Of a DNA stretch of 64,000 bases, positions 26,726-34,619 are shown in pieces. Location: assembly GCF_015670745.1 (NCBI RefSeq), contig NZ_JADPCH010000001.1, positions 155,088 to 219,087 on the forward strand, written 5' to 3'. The notes under the pieces are model-generated. The model saw only the letters and a list, made by a program, of their open reading frames with translations, was not told the origin of the DNA and made no database searches. The stretch is from Collinsella aerofaciens (GTDB lineage: Bacteria > Actinomycetota > Coriobacteriia > Coriobacteriales > Coriobacteriaceae). The translations under genes were made by a program, and so were the position numbers. The first letter of the stretch is position 1, and every line of letters begins with the position of its first letter.

Positions 26726-29725
26726 CTATTTCTTAAGAAGGTACGAATAGTTGTCGCGCACAGCCCTGATGGTCAGGCGGACGGCCTCGGGAAGACCGGT
26801 GTTGACGGCATCGACCGAGACGGTGCGGACCGTGCCGGCCACGCGGACCTTAAAGTGGTCCTCGTCCACCGCCAGGAAGCCCTCGTTCTCGGAGTTCTCC
26901 ATGTCCTGCTCGCTCCAGAACAGGGTGAGCTTGTCCTTGCAGGGACGACCCTCCTGGTAGGGACAGAACACGGCGCAGTTGCCGCACTCGTTGCACATGC
27001 CGTCGACATGGACGACCTGATGCTTGGCCAGGCCCGGCACCTTAATGGCAACGTTGGCGCGGTTGGGGCACACGTCGCAGCAGACCTCGCACACCGAGCC
27101 GCAGCCCAGGCAGCGGGTCTTGGTGCAGTTGCGCTTGTCGCGGCACAGCGACCCCTTGCGCTCGTAGCAGGTGTCCTCGCGGCCGGCCTGCTCGTTACAG
27201 TCGGCGTACTTGTTAAAGTCCACGCCGGCGATGGCACGAGCGACCTCGGCGGCATCGGCGATGGCCTCGACCACGGTGGCAGGACCGCGGCGGCAGTCGC
27301 CCGCAGCCCAGACGCCCTCGACGCCGGTGGAGGTGGCGGCAAGGCGGCCGCGACGGTCGTGCTCGACGCCCGCGGCATCGTACAGGCTGGCATCGATGCC
27401 CTCGCCCACGGCGCAGATCACCGTGGTGGCGGGAAGCTCGATGGTCTCGCCCGTGGCGGCGGGGCTGCGACGGCCGCTTGCATCCGGCTCGCCAAGCTCC
27501 ATAACGTCGCAGGTCAGCACGGCGCCGTTGAGCGCCTTAGGTGCCAGCAGCTCGCAGAACTCAACGCCGTCGGCAAGAGCAAGATCGAGCTCTTCCTCGT
27601 CGGCGGGCATCTGCTTCTTGGTGCGGCGATACACCAGGCGCACGTTCTTCACGCCGGCCAGGCGCTTGGCCACGCGGGCCGCGTCCATGGCGGTGTTGCC
27701 GGCGCCAATGACCACGACGTCCTCGCCCAGCTCGAGCTTCTCGCCCTTCTTGGCGGCCTCGAGGAACTCCAGCACATCGAGCTCGGCGCCCTCGCCCAGG
27801 CCCGCAGAGCCGGGCATCCAGGCACCGGTGGCCACGACCACGTCGGTAAAGCCTTGAGCCTTGAGTTCGTCGATGGAATCCACGCGAGCGTTGAGCTGCA
27901 CCTTGGCGCCAAAGGCTAGGCAGAGCTCGGCATCGTGGGAGATATCGTCGCTCGCGATGCGGAACTCGGGAATCACGTGACGGACCACGCCACCGAGCGA
28001 ATCGCGGGCCTCAAAGATGGTGACGGGCACGCCGGCACGCGTCAGGAAGAACGCCGTCGCCAGGCCGGCCGGGCCGCCGCCGATAACGGCAACGTTGCGC
28101 TCGCCGTCGTTTGCGATGGCCTGGGCACGCAGCTTGGGCAGCACGGCGGTCATGGCCTCGCGGGCGGCCTTGAGCTTACTGGCGCGAATCTGGGCGCCCT
28201 CGGGCTCGTAGAACGCACGCTCGCAGGCACAGCCGCAGGGATGCGGGCAGATGGTGCCGGTAATGAACGGCAGAGCGTTGCGCTCGATGATGATGTTGAG
28301 CGCGTCCTCGTAGCGGCCCTCGTCAACAGCCGCCAGATAGGCGGGAATATCCTGCTGGATGGGGCAGCTCGTGCGGCACGGCGTGGTAAAGCAATCGGAA
28401 AGCGGGCTCTTGCCGGCGACCTTGCGGTCGGGCAGCGGGCGCAGCGGCTTCTTGTAGAGCGGATTGGCGAGCGAGTCGGTCTGGATCGCAGTCACGGCCT
28501 CGAGAGAGACGCCCGCGAACGGCTTGCCGTCCAGGTCGGTAAACTCGCCGGCCATCTGGCTAAAGCGCTCGTAGCCACCAGGCTTGAGCACGTCGGTCGC
28601 CAGGGTGACGGGCCAAATGCCGGCATCGTACAGGGCGCGGATGTTGTAGACCGTGGCACCGCCGGAGTAGCTGATGCGCAGTTTGCCATCAAACTGCTCG
28701 GTAATGCGGCGGGCAGCCTCGATGGTCAGCGAGAACAGCGAACGGCCGGACATGTACATCTCGGTGGAGGGTAGCTCGTTCCTCGTCACGTCGACGGGGA
28801 ACGTGTTGGTCAGCTTGACGCCAAACTCCAGGCCGCGCTCGGCGCACAGGGCAATCAGGCGCTCGAACATAGGCACGGCATCGGCCCACTGCAGGTCCTC
28901 GCGGAAGTGCGTGTCATCGAAGACGATGTAGTCAAAGCCCAGCTCGTTGAGGCGCTGGCGAGCAAACTCATAGCCCAGCAGCGTGGGGTTGCACTTGATG
29001 TAGGTGTTGAGACCCTTCTCGGTAATCAGATAGGTCGCGATGCGCTCGATCTCCGCCGGCGGGCAGCCATGCAGGGTAGACTCGGTAATGGAGTTGGAGA
29101 CGCGCGCCGGGATGGACTCGACAAACGCGGCATCGACATGCTCAAACTTGTCCAGGTTAGCGAGCGCCCACGTGCGGCACTCGTTCCAAACCTCGGAGCC
29201 GCTGGCGTCCTTCATGCCCTCAATGTACGCATCGACCTTGGGGCTCTTGATGCCCTCGAGGTCATAACCCACGGACATGTTGAAGACAAAGCCGTCCGGA
29301 CTGCCCAGGCCGTACTCGCGAGCGATCAGGTGGCAGGCAAACCATGCCTTCACGTACTCGGCAAAGGCCTGCGGAACCTCGAGCTCGGTCGACCACTCGC
29401 AGTTGTAGCACTCGTCCTGCGCCACGATGCAGGGCTTGTTCACACACTTGGAGAGCTCCTCGCCGTCCATAACCTGAACGGTCTTAAGCTCAAAGAAGCG
29501 GGAACCGGCCACATAAGAGGCCACGATGTTCTGGGCAAGCTGCGTGTTGGGACCGGCGGCCGGGCCAAACGGAGTCTCGATGCGCTCGTCAAAAATGGGA
29601 AGCGCGCCCTCCTGGTTGGTCGTGACCATCTTGCGCACGCCAAAGACGGCGCCCTGAGTCTTGTGCTCCTCGATGATCCAGTTCATCAGCTGCGAAAACG
29701 GGATCGGCCTCATGATGTCGCTCAT
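26726..29725 (-). CDS. ygfK: YgfK, flavin and iron-sulfur oxidoreductase of the selenate-reductase-subunit family
   Basis: 999 aa from the ATG at 29725, chosen for the GAGGAG site; a longer reading from 29848 is Arg-rich without one. Residues about 1-430 are a dihydroorotate-dehydrogenase-like barrel. Residues 440-900 are GltD-like: CRTSCPIQQDIPAYL, an FAD site NVAVIGGGPAGLATAFFL (about 575) and an NAD(P) site VVVIGAGNTAMDAARVA (about 705). The tail has Fe-S motifs CLGCGSVCEVCCDVCP and CNECGNCAVFCP. YgfK was named a putative selenate reductase subunit, but in urate-degrading gut bacteria it is one of the genes needed for anaerobic urate use. Confidence 0.92.
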   Translation of the reverse strand: MSDIMRPIPFSQLMNWIIEEHKTQGAVFGVRKMVTTNQEGALPIFDERIETPFGPAAGPNTQLAQNIVASYVAGSRFFELKTVQVMDGEELSKCVNKPCIVAQDECYNCEWSTELEVPQAFAEYVKAWFACHLIAREYGLGSPDGFVFNMSVGYDLEGIKSPKVDAYIEGMKDASGSEVWNECRTWALANLDKFEHVDAAFVESIPARVSNSITESTLHGCPPAEIERIATYLITEKGLNTYIKCNPTLLGYEFARQRLNELGFDYIVFDDTHFREDLQWADAVPMFERLIALCAERGLEFGVKLTNTFPVDVTRNELPSTEMYMSGRSLFSLTIEAARRITEQFDGKLRISYSGGATVYNIRALYDAGIWPVTLATDVLKPGGYERFSQMAGEFTDLDGKPFAGVSLEAVTAIQTDSLANPLYKKPLRPLPDRKVAGKSPLSDCFTTPCRTSCPIQQDIPAYLAAVDEGRYEDALNIIIERNALPFITGTICPHPCGCACERAFYEPEGAQIRASKLKAAREAMTAVLPKLRAQAIANDGERNVAVIGGGPAGLATAFFLTRAGVPVTIFEARDSLGGVVRHVIPEFRIASDDISHDAELCLAFGAKVQLNARVDSIDELKAQGFTDVVVATGAWMPGSAGLGEGAELDVLEFLEAAKKGEKLELGEDVVVIGAGNTAMDAARVAKRLAGVKNVRLVYRRTKKQMPADEEELDLALADGVEFCELLAPKALNGAVLTCDVMELGEPDASGRRSPAATGETIELPATTVICAVGEGIDASLYDAAGVEHDRRGRLAATSTGVEGVWAAGDCRRGPATVVEAIADAAEVARAIAGVDFNKYADCNEQAGREDTCYERKGSLCRDKRNCTKTRCLGCGSVCEVCCDVCPNRANVAIKVPGLAKHQVVHVDGMCNECGNCAVFCPYQEGRPCKDKLTLFWSEQDMENSENEGFLAVDEDHFKVRVAGTVRTVSVDAVNTGLPEAVRLTIRAVRDNYSYLLKK

Positions 29726-29823
29726 GGTGAGCTCCTCTCTGTAACGCCCGGCGAGACCGCGCGGCGGGCGCAAATACGGTGTAGCGCTAGCACAGCGCCG
29801 GCGACCCCGCGGAGGCCGCCTAT

Positions 29824-29859
29824 GCGCGCGCCGGATGTGGCGAAACATCCGACGCGCGC
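29824..29859 (-). other. strong stem-loop between ssnA and ygfK
   Basis: GCGCGCGCCGGATGT pairs with ACATCCGaCGCGCGC around a 6-nt loop. It starts 15 nt after the ssnA stop and lies about 100 nt upstream of ygfK. No T-tract on the minus strand, so it is more likely a processing or stability hairpin. Confidence 0.65.
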
Positions 29860-29874
29860 GAATCTACTTGTGAA

Positions 29875-31230
29875 TTAGTAGGTGCGATCGTTGAGCGTGC
29901 TCCAGAGCTTCTTGGACTCGGCCGTGGTCCACGCGTTGATCTTGTCCTCATCAATGCCAACGAACTCGCGATCCTTGTACAGGACGCGGCCGTTGATGAT
30001 GGTGGTGCGGCAGTTTTTGCCCATCATGCCAAAGAGCATGTGGCCGTCGATATTCTCCTCGCTCAGCGGCGTAAAGGGCTTGTAGTCCATAACGATAACG
30101 TCGGCGGCAGCGCCGGCCTCTAGCACACCGAGCTTGCGATCGAAGTACTTGCTCGCCATCTTGGCGTTGTTCTCGAACAGCATCGTCATGGCCTCGCACC
30201 AGCCCACGTTGGGCATGGCGGCGTTGTGGCGCTGAATAATCAGGAAGACCTTAAGGCTCTCGAGCATATCGTGGGTGTAGGCGTCGGTGCCCATGCACAC
30301 GGGGATGCCGCGGCGGAAGAACTCGAGCACGGGGGCGCAGCCCACGGCGTTGCCCATATTGGATTCGGGGTTGTTGACCAGCCAAGTGCCGGACTCCTTG
30401 ACGATGTCCATCTCGGCAGGCGTCACGTGGATGCAGTGGCCCAGCATGGTGTCGGGACCCAGCAGGTTGTGCTGCAGCAGGCGCTCGACGGGGCTGATGC
30501 CACCGCGGTTGAGGCGGGAGTCCCACACGTCGTTCATGCCCTCGCACACATGGATGTGGAAGCCGGTCAGGCCGTTGTTGGCCTCGGCCATCTTATCCAT
30601 GGTCTCGTCCGAAAGCGTAAAGGTAGCATGTCCGCCAAACATGGCGGCGATCATGTGGTTGTCGTTATCGCGACGCTCCTTGGCGGCCCACTGGGCAAAT
30701 TCGGCGTTCTCGGCAATGGCCTGGTCGCACTTTTCCTGGCCGCGGCGATCGGAGACCTCGTAGCACAGGCACGAACGCATGCCCAGCTCCTGAGCTGCAT
30801 CCTTAATGGTAAAGAGGCTTCCCGGAATCTCGCAGAAGCTCGCATGGTGATCGAAGATCGTGGTGACGCCATCGCGGATGGAGTCCAAAATCGTAGCATA
30901 GGCGCTGGCCTTGGTGCCGTCGAGCGTCAGGTTGTCGTCGATCTTCCACCACTGCTGCTCGAGATTCTCCAAGAAGTTGGTGGGGTTGCAGCCCTTAATG
31001 GCAAGGCCGCGGGCCAGACCCGAGTAGATGTGGGTGTGGCAGTTGATGAGTCCGGGCATGATGAGGTTGCCCTGGGCATCGACGTACTCGGCATCCGGGT
31101 ACTTGGCCTTGAGCTCGCGCTCGGGGCCCACTTCGACGATCGTATCTCCGTCAATGGCGACCGCACCGTTTGGAATAAACGGGGTCTGAGCGTTGCGGGT
31201 AAAGACGGAACCGTTAGCGACCAGAAGCAT
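29875..31230 (-). CDS. ssnA: SsnA family amidohydrolase
   Basis: 451 aa from the ATG at 31230 (AAGGGAGC upstream). A chlorohydrolase/guanine-deaminase-like protein: metal ligands in GLINCHTHIYSG (about residues 60-71), GFHIHVCEG (about 225), LGHCIHV (about 265) and MGTDAYTHD (about 313). SsnA was first described from E. coli stationary phase, and its gene is a constant member of the ygeX-ygfK-type purine clusters, where it is proposed to open or deaminate a purine-derived ring. It lies between the permease and ygfK. The substrate is inferred. Confidence 0.92.
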   Translation of the reverse strand: MLLVANGSVFTRNAQTPFIPNGAVAIDGDTIVEVGPERELKAKYPDAEYVDAQGNLIMPGLINCHTHIYSGLARGLAIKGCNPTNFLENLEQQWWKIDDNLTLDGTKASAYATILDSIRDGVTTIFDHHASFCEIPGSLFTIKDAAQELGMRSCLCYEVSDRRGQEKCDQAIAENAEFAQWAAKERRDNDNHMIAAMFGGHATFTLSDETMDKMAEANNGLTGFHIHVCEGMNDVWDSRLNRGGISPVERLLQHNLLGPDTMLGHCIHVTPAEMDIVKESGTWLVNNPESNMGNAVGCAPVLEFFRRGIPVCMGTDAYTHDMLESLKVFLIIQRHNAAMPNVGWCEAMTMLFENNAKMASKYFDRKLGVLEAGAAADVIVMDYKPFTPLSEENIDGHMLFGMMGKNCRTTIINGRVLYKDREFVGIDEDKINAWTTAESKKLWSTLNDRTY

Positions 31231-31377
31231 GGATGCTCCCTTCAACATCAGAGGCGGGGTTTGACACCTCTGACATGGCGGAGTGCGAAGCGCCGGCCTA
31301 CACCGGAAACGGGCCCTCTCCCGTCAACGCTTCACCAAAGGGACAAACCCTTTGAAGTGCGGCTTGGTGCCGCATGG

Positions 31378-31409
31378 CGTCGGCGGACGAGGCGATGCGT
31401 CCGCCGACG
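31378..31409 (-). other. stem-loop between the purine permease and ssnA
   Basis: CGTCGGCGGACG pairs perfectly with CGTCCGCCGACG around an 8-nt loop, 17 nt after the permease stop. No T-tract; a partial terminator or mRNA stabiliser is possible. The 195-nt gap also contains AGAGG..CCTCT and AAAGGG..CCCTTT pairs. Confidence 0.65.
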
Positions 31410-31425
31410 AATAGCACCGAATTGG

Positions 31426-32820
31426 TTACTTCTTGCTCTCGGGCAAGACCAGATCCACGGCAGCGTCCTTGGCAGCATCGATGTGCTGAGCCACGACCGG
31501 CGTCTGCGGAAGGATCAGGTTAAGGACAATGGCCATGATGGCGGTGGGGGTTACGGCATTGGAGCCGATGACGGTGGACACCCAGGCGGGCATACCCTCG
31601 CCGGCAAGGCAACCGCTGGCCATCCAGATACCCAGGCCAAAGACGACGGAGGTGCCGACGATGGTGGTAGTGCGCTGCGTGAGGCCCTCGCGGGTGAACA
31701 TGCGCACGCCGTTCATGGTGATGGTGCCAAAGACGCCGACGGTCGCGCCGCCGATGACGGGCTGCGGGATAGCGGAAAGGACGGCAGAGAGCTGCGGGAA
31801 CAGACCGGCGATGGCAAAGACGGCCGCAATGATCACAAAGACCCACTTGTTGACGACCTTGTTGGAGCAGATGATGCCCACGTTCTGGCCAAGGGCGCTG
31901 GTGGGAAGACCGCCCAGCAGACCGCCGACCATAGAGGTGAGGCCCTGGGACACGATAGCGCCGGAGAGCTCGCGCTCGGTGGGCATACGGTCGATGGAGC
32001 CCAGGCAGGCGGCGGAGACGTCACCGATAACCTGGATGGCAACCATGGGGAACACGACGGCGAGGGTAATGCAGACCTCGGGATCAAACTCGAGCGCGTA
32101 GGGCATGAGCTTGGGAAGAGCGAAGACCTGAGCGGTGGCGACGCTGGAGAAGTCGATCATGCCAAAGGGGATGGAGACGATCATGCCAACGATCATGCCA
32201 AAGAACACGGATCCCAGCTTGAGCGTGCCCTTGCCAAAGTTGGCGAGCGCAAAGACCACGGCGAAGGTGATAAGAGCGACGCACCAGGCCTGCGGGGTGC
32301 CCCACAGCGGCGTACCCATACCGCCGGCCATATACTTGACGGCCGTGGGATACAGCGAAACGCCGATGGAGAAGATGACCGTACCGGTCACGACGGGCGG
32401 GAACAGCCACTTGATCTTGCTGTAGGCCAGACCAAAGAGGACCGCGACGGCGCCGCCGACGATCTCGCCACCCAGCAGCGCACCAAAGCTAAAGCCCGAG
32501 GCACCCATGGCCTGCAGGGCCGGCAGGAACGCGAACGAAACGCCCATGACGATGGGCAGGCCGCCGCCGATGCGACGGAAGGGAGCGAAGGCCTGAAGGG
32601 CCGTGTCGATCGCCGAAAGAATGAGCGCGACCTGGATGATGTCGGTACTCTGCTGGCTATTAAAGCCGTAGACGCCGGCCATGATGACCGCCGGGGTAAT
32701 GATGCCGGCAAACGATGCCAGTACGTGCTGAAGGGCACACGGGATCATTTCCTTAACGGGAGGCATGCCTTCGCGAGTGAACAGGGCTTCAGTGCCGTTC
32801 GTAACCGTCTCCTGGGTCAT
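31426..32820 (-). CDS. NCS2 family purine (urate/xanthine) permease
   Basis: 464 aa with about 12-14 hydrophobic segments in the nucleobase-ascorbate transporter pattern. The Q-box and signature are seen as ALQHVLASFAGI, GDVSAACLG and SQGLTSMVGGLLGGLPTSALGQNVGI. NCS2 proteins take up xanthine, urate or uracil with protons. Its place as first gene of the ssnA-ygfK-ferredoxin-xdh operon points to urate or xanthine, as in E. coli UacT, which lies beside the equivalent cluster. The gene diverges from a PAS/HTH regulator. Confidence 0.92.
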   Translation of the reverse strand: MTQETVTNGTEALFTREGMPPVKEMIPCALQHVLASFAGIITPAVIMAGVYGFNSQQSTDIIQVALILSAIDTALQAFAPFRRIGGGLPIVMGVSFAFLPALQAMGASGFSFGALLGGEIVGGAVAVLFGLAYSKIKWLFPPVVTGTVIFSIGVSLYPTAVKYMAGGMGTPLWGTPQAWCVALITFAVVFALANFGKGTLKLGSVFFGMIVGMIVSIPFGMIDFSSVATAQVFALPKLMPYALEFDPEVCITLAVVFPMVAIQVIGDVSAACLGSIDRMPTERELSGAIVSQGLTSMVGGLLGGLPTSALGQNVGIICSNKVVNKWVFVIIAAVFAIAGLFPQLSAVLSAIPQPVIGGATVGVFGTITMNGVRMFTREGLTQRTTTIVGTSVVFGLGIWMASGCLAGEGMPAWVSTVIGSNAVTPTAIMAIVLNLILPQTPVVAQHIDAAKDAAVDLVLPESKK

Positions 32821-32915
32821 TTGACCACCAATCCTCGAAGTAGTTGTTTTCGCATCTGACGCTCTATTGTGACGCAGTGCGGGGTTGAGGTTGTGCCTTC
32901 ATTGCATATCGTATT

Positions 32916-32934
32916 AAAGATGATTCTCATTCTC
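32916..32934 (-). promoter_or_regulatory. Fur-box-like sequence in the permease promoter region
   Basis: On the minus strand GAGAATGAGAATCATCTTT matches 14 of 19 positions of the E. coli Fur consensus GATAATGATAATCATTATC by my count. It lies about 100 nt upstream of the permease operon, which encodes three Fe-S proteins. The rest of the 352-nt gap (32821-33172) is AT-rich and holds both divergent promoters but no gene I can support. Actinobacterial Fur-family sites may differ, so this is tentative. Confidence 0.35.
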
Positions 32935-33172
32935 AATAATAATTTTTTGTTATCAGACTATTCTTCAGCTGAAATTACGCATTTCCGCAGTTCAGGAAAG
33001 TGTCTGGTCAAAATAACATCTAACATTTCTTTTGGTCAACCGTTTACCGCTAAATTCCTACCGTTCGTCTGCATTACGCAATGTACCTGCGGATATACGA
33101 GATGATGGGCAGCGTGTTACCATGAGAAAAAATTGTTATGAACATTTCCGATTTCACCCAAAGGAGTTGCCC

Positions 33173-33829
33173 GTGAACGAGACCGTACGTCGCTTTTTGC
33201 CGATGGTCGATTTTCTGGAGCAGATACTCGGCAAAAACAGCGAAATCGTGCTGCACGATTTCTCGGATCCCGACCACGCCATCGTCGATATTCGCAACGG
33301 CATCGTGAGCGGCCGCAAGGTCGGCGGTCCCGCCACCGATCTGGCACTCAAGATCATGCACGACGCCAAGTATCGCGACCTGCCGTTTATTACGGGCTAC
33401 GAGGGGCGCGGTGCCGGCGGCAAGACGTTGGAGTCAGCGACGTACTTTATCCGCGAGAATGATGAGATCGTCGGTATGCTCTGCGTCAACACCGACCTCT
33501 CGACCGTGCGCTCCATCAACGCCATGGCGCAGCAGCTCATGGCGTGCTTCGACGCGGCGCCGACGCGCACGGAGCCCGCCCCTATCGAGGTCGAAAGCCT
33601 TTCGGAGTCTACACAGGAGCTCATCGACCGCAGCATTGCCGAGTTGCTGAGCGCGCGCGGGCTGGATGTAGCGTCGCTTGGTCAGAGCGACCGCGTGGAC
33701 GTCATTCGCCACCTCAACGGTAACGGGGTGTTCATGCTCAAGGGCGCCGTGGCCTGCGCCGCCGCCGCGCTGGGCATCTCTGAGCCCAGCGTCTACCGCT
33801 ACCTGCAAAAAGTCCGCAAGGAAGGCTAA
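33173..33829 (+). CDS. YheO/DauR-type PAS and HTH transcriptional regulator
   Basis: 218 aa from a GTG at 33173 with AAGGAG 7 nt upstream. The PAS half reads NSEIVLHDFSDPDHAIVDI, NGIVSGRKVGG and NDEIVGMLCVNTD; the C-terminal HTH_22 reads GVFMLKGAVACAAAALGISEPSVYRYL. Architecture and many residues match the regulator at 11358, so the two are paralogues. It is divergent from the permease-ssnA-ygfK-xdh operon and probably controls it. A bidirectional terminator follows. Confidence 0.87.
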   Translation: MNETVRRFLPMVDFLEQILGKNSEIVLHDFSDPDHAIVDIRNGIVSGRKVGGPATDLALKIMHDAKYRDLPFITGYEGRGAGGKTLESATYFIRENDEIVGMLCVNTDLSTVRSINAMAQQLMACFDAAPTRTEPAPIEVESLSESTQELIDRSIAELLSARGLDVASLGQSDRVDVIRHLNGNGVFMLKGAVACAAAALGISEPSVYRYLQKVRKEG

Positions 33830-33874
33830 CGAGCAAAATGGAGTGCGGCTCCACAAGCGATCCGTCACTTGATA

Positions 33875-33910
33875 AAAGACCCTGCAGCTCGCACGCGCTG
33901 CAGGGTCTTT
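33875..33910. terminator. bidirectional intrinsic terminator
   Basis: Perfect 14-bp arms (AAAGACCCTGCAGC and its complement) around an 8-nt loop, with TTTTT on the plus side and A-run on the other. It ends both the regulator gene (plus) and ridA (minus). Confidence 0.9.
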
Positions 33911-33941
33911 TTGCATGTCATGTTTAGTTGTGGCCAACGCC

Positions 33942-34319
33942 TTAGAGAGCGGCAACGACCTCGATCTCGACCAGACCGCCAGCCGGAAGGGCGGCAACCT
34001 GGAAGGCGCTGCGCGCGGGGAACGGGGCCTCAAACTTGGAGGCGTAGATCTCGTTCACGGCGGCGAAGTCGGCGATGTCGGCCAGGTAGACCGTGGTCTT
34101 GACGACATCGGCAAAGGTAGCGCCGGCAGCGGTCAGCAGGGCCTCGACGTTGGCGAGGGACTGCTTGGCCTGGGCCTCGACGCCCTCGGGCATCTTGCCG
34201 GTCGCGAGATCGATGCCCAGCTGGCCGGACAGGAACACCATGTTGCCGGCCTGGATACCGGGGGAATACGGGCCGATGGCTGCGGGTGCGTTATCGGAAG
34301 ACACGACGGTCTTGCTCAT
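33942..34319 (-). CDS. ridA: RidA family enamine/imine deaminase
   Basis: 125 aa from the ATG at 34319 (AAGGAGA upstream). The YjgF/RidA signatures are AIGPYSPGIQAGNMVFLSGQLG and the C-terminal ARSAFQVAALPAGGLVEIEVVA; the conserved Arg and Glu are present. RidA hydrolyses reactive 2-aminoacrylate. This fits its place near ygeX, whose reaction on diaminopropionate passes through aminoacrylate; this link is an inference. It has its own promoter and terminator. Confidence 0.93.
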   Translation of the reverse strand: MSKTVVSSDNAPAAIGPYSPGIQAGNMVFLSGQLGIDLATGKMPEGVEAQAKQSLANVEALLTAAGATFADVVKTTVYLADIADFAAVNEIYASKFEAPFPARSAFQVAALPAGGLVEIEVVAAL

Positions 34320-34353
34320 GTTTTTCTCCTTACGATCAATTGAGAGAGCGTGA

Positions 34354-34437
34354 GCGCGGTGTTCACACCGGGAGGCACAGTTCGGTCTGAACACCGCGCT
34401 TGATTGGGATAGTACTCAAGGTTTCTGTTTGATGCAA
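34354..34437 (-). promoter_or_regulatory. ridA promoter with a palindrome just downstream
   Basis: TTGCAT (34432-34437) and TACTAT (34409-34414) are separated by 17 nt on the minus strand. From the presumed start the DNA immediately reads a 12-bp inverted repeat, GCGCGGTGTTCA and complement (34354-34365, 34388-34399), which could be an operator or a leader hairpin. The rest of the 300-nt gap up to 34619 has a TATACT at 34582-34587 as a possible -10 for the U32 gene. Confidence 0.5.
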
Positions 34438-34619
34438 GAATATTATCAGCTTGCGAGAATATTTTATCGCCCAACGGTTTCCCCGAACCGCTGAACGGTT
34501 CTCATGTGGAGCAGCCAGTCCAAGCTGCTGAAGACTTTGTCCTGCTTAGGCTGCGGGCGTCGCCCACCGCAGCGACGCCACTATACTTTTGAATATCTGA
34601 GCATTTTGAAAGGCAGGAT

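Noticed and set aside
24723..26750. 675-codon plus-strand frame opposite xdh and ferredoxin
   Set aside because: Shadow frame of the Mo hydroxylase; no start signal or domain.
30226..32859. 877-codon plus-strand frame opposite ssnA and the permease
   Set aside because: Composition is His/Asp/Gly-rich without domains and it spans two real genes and their gap.
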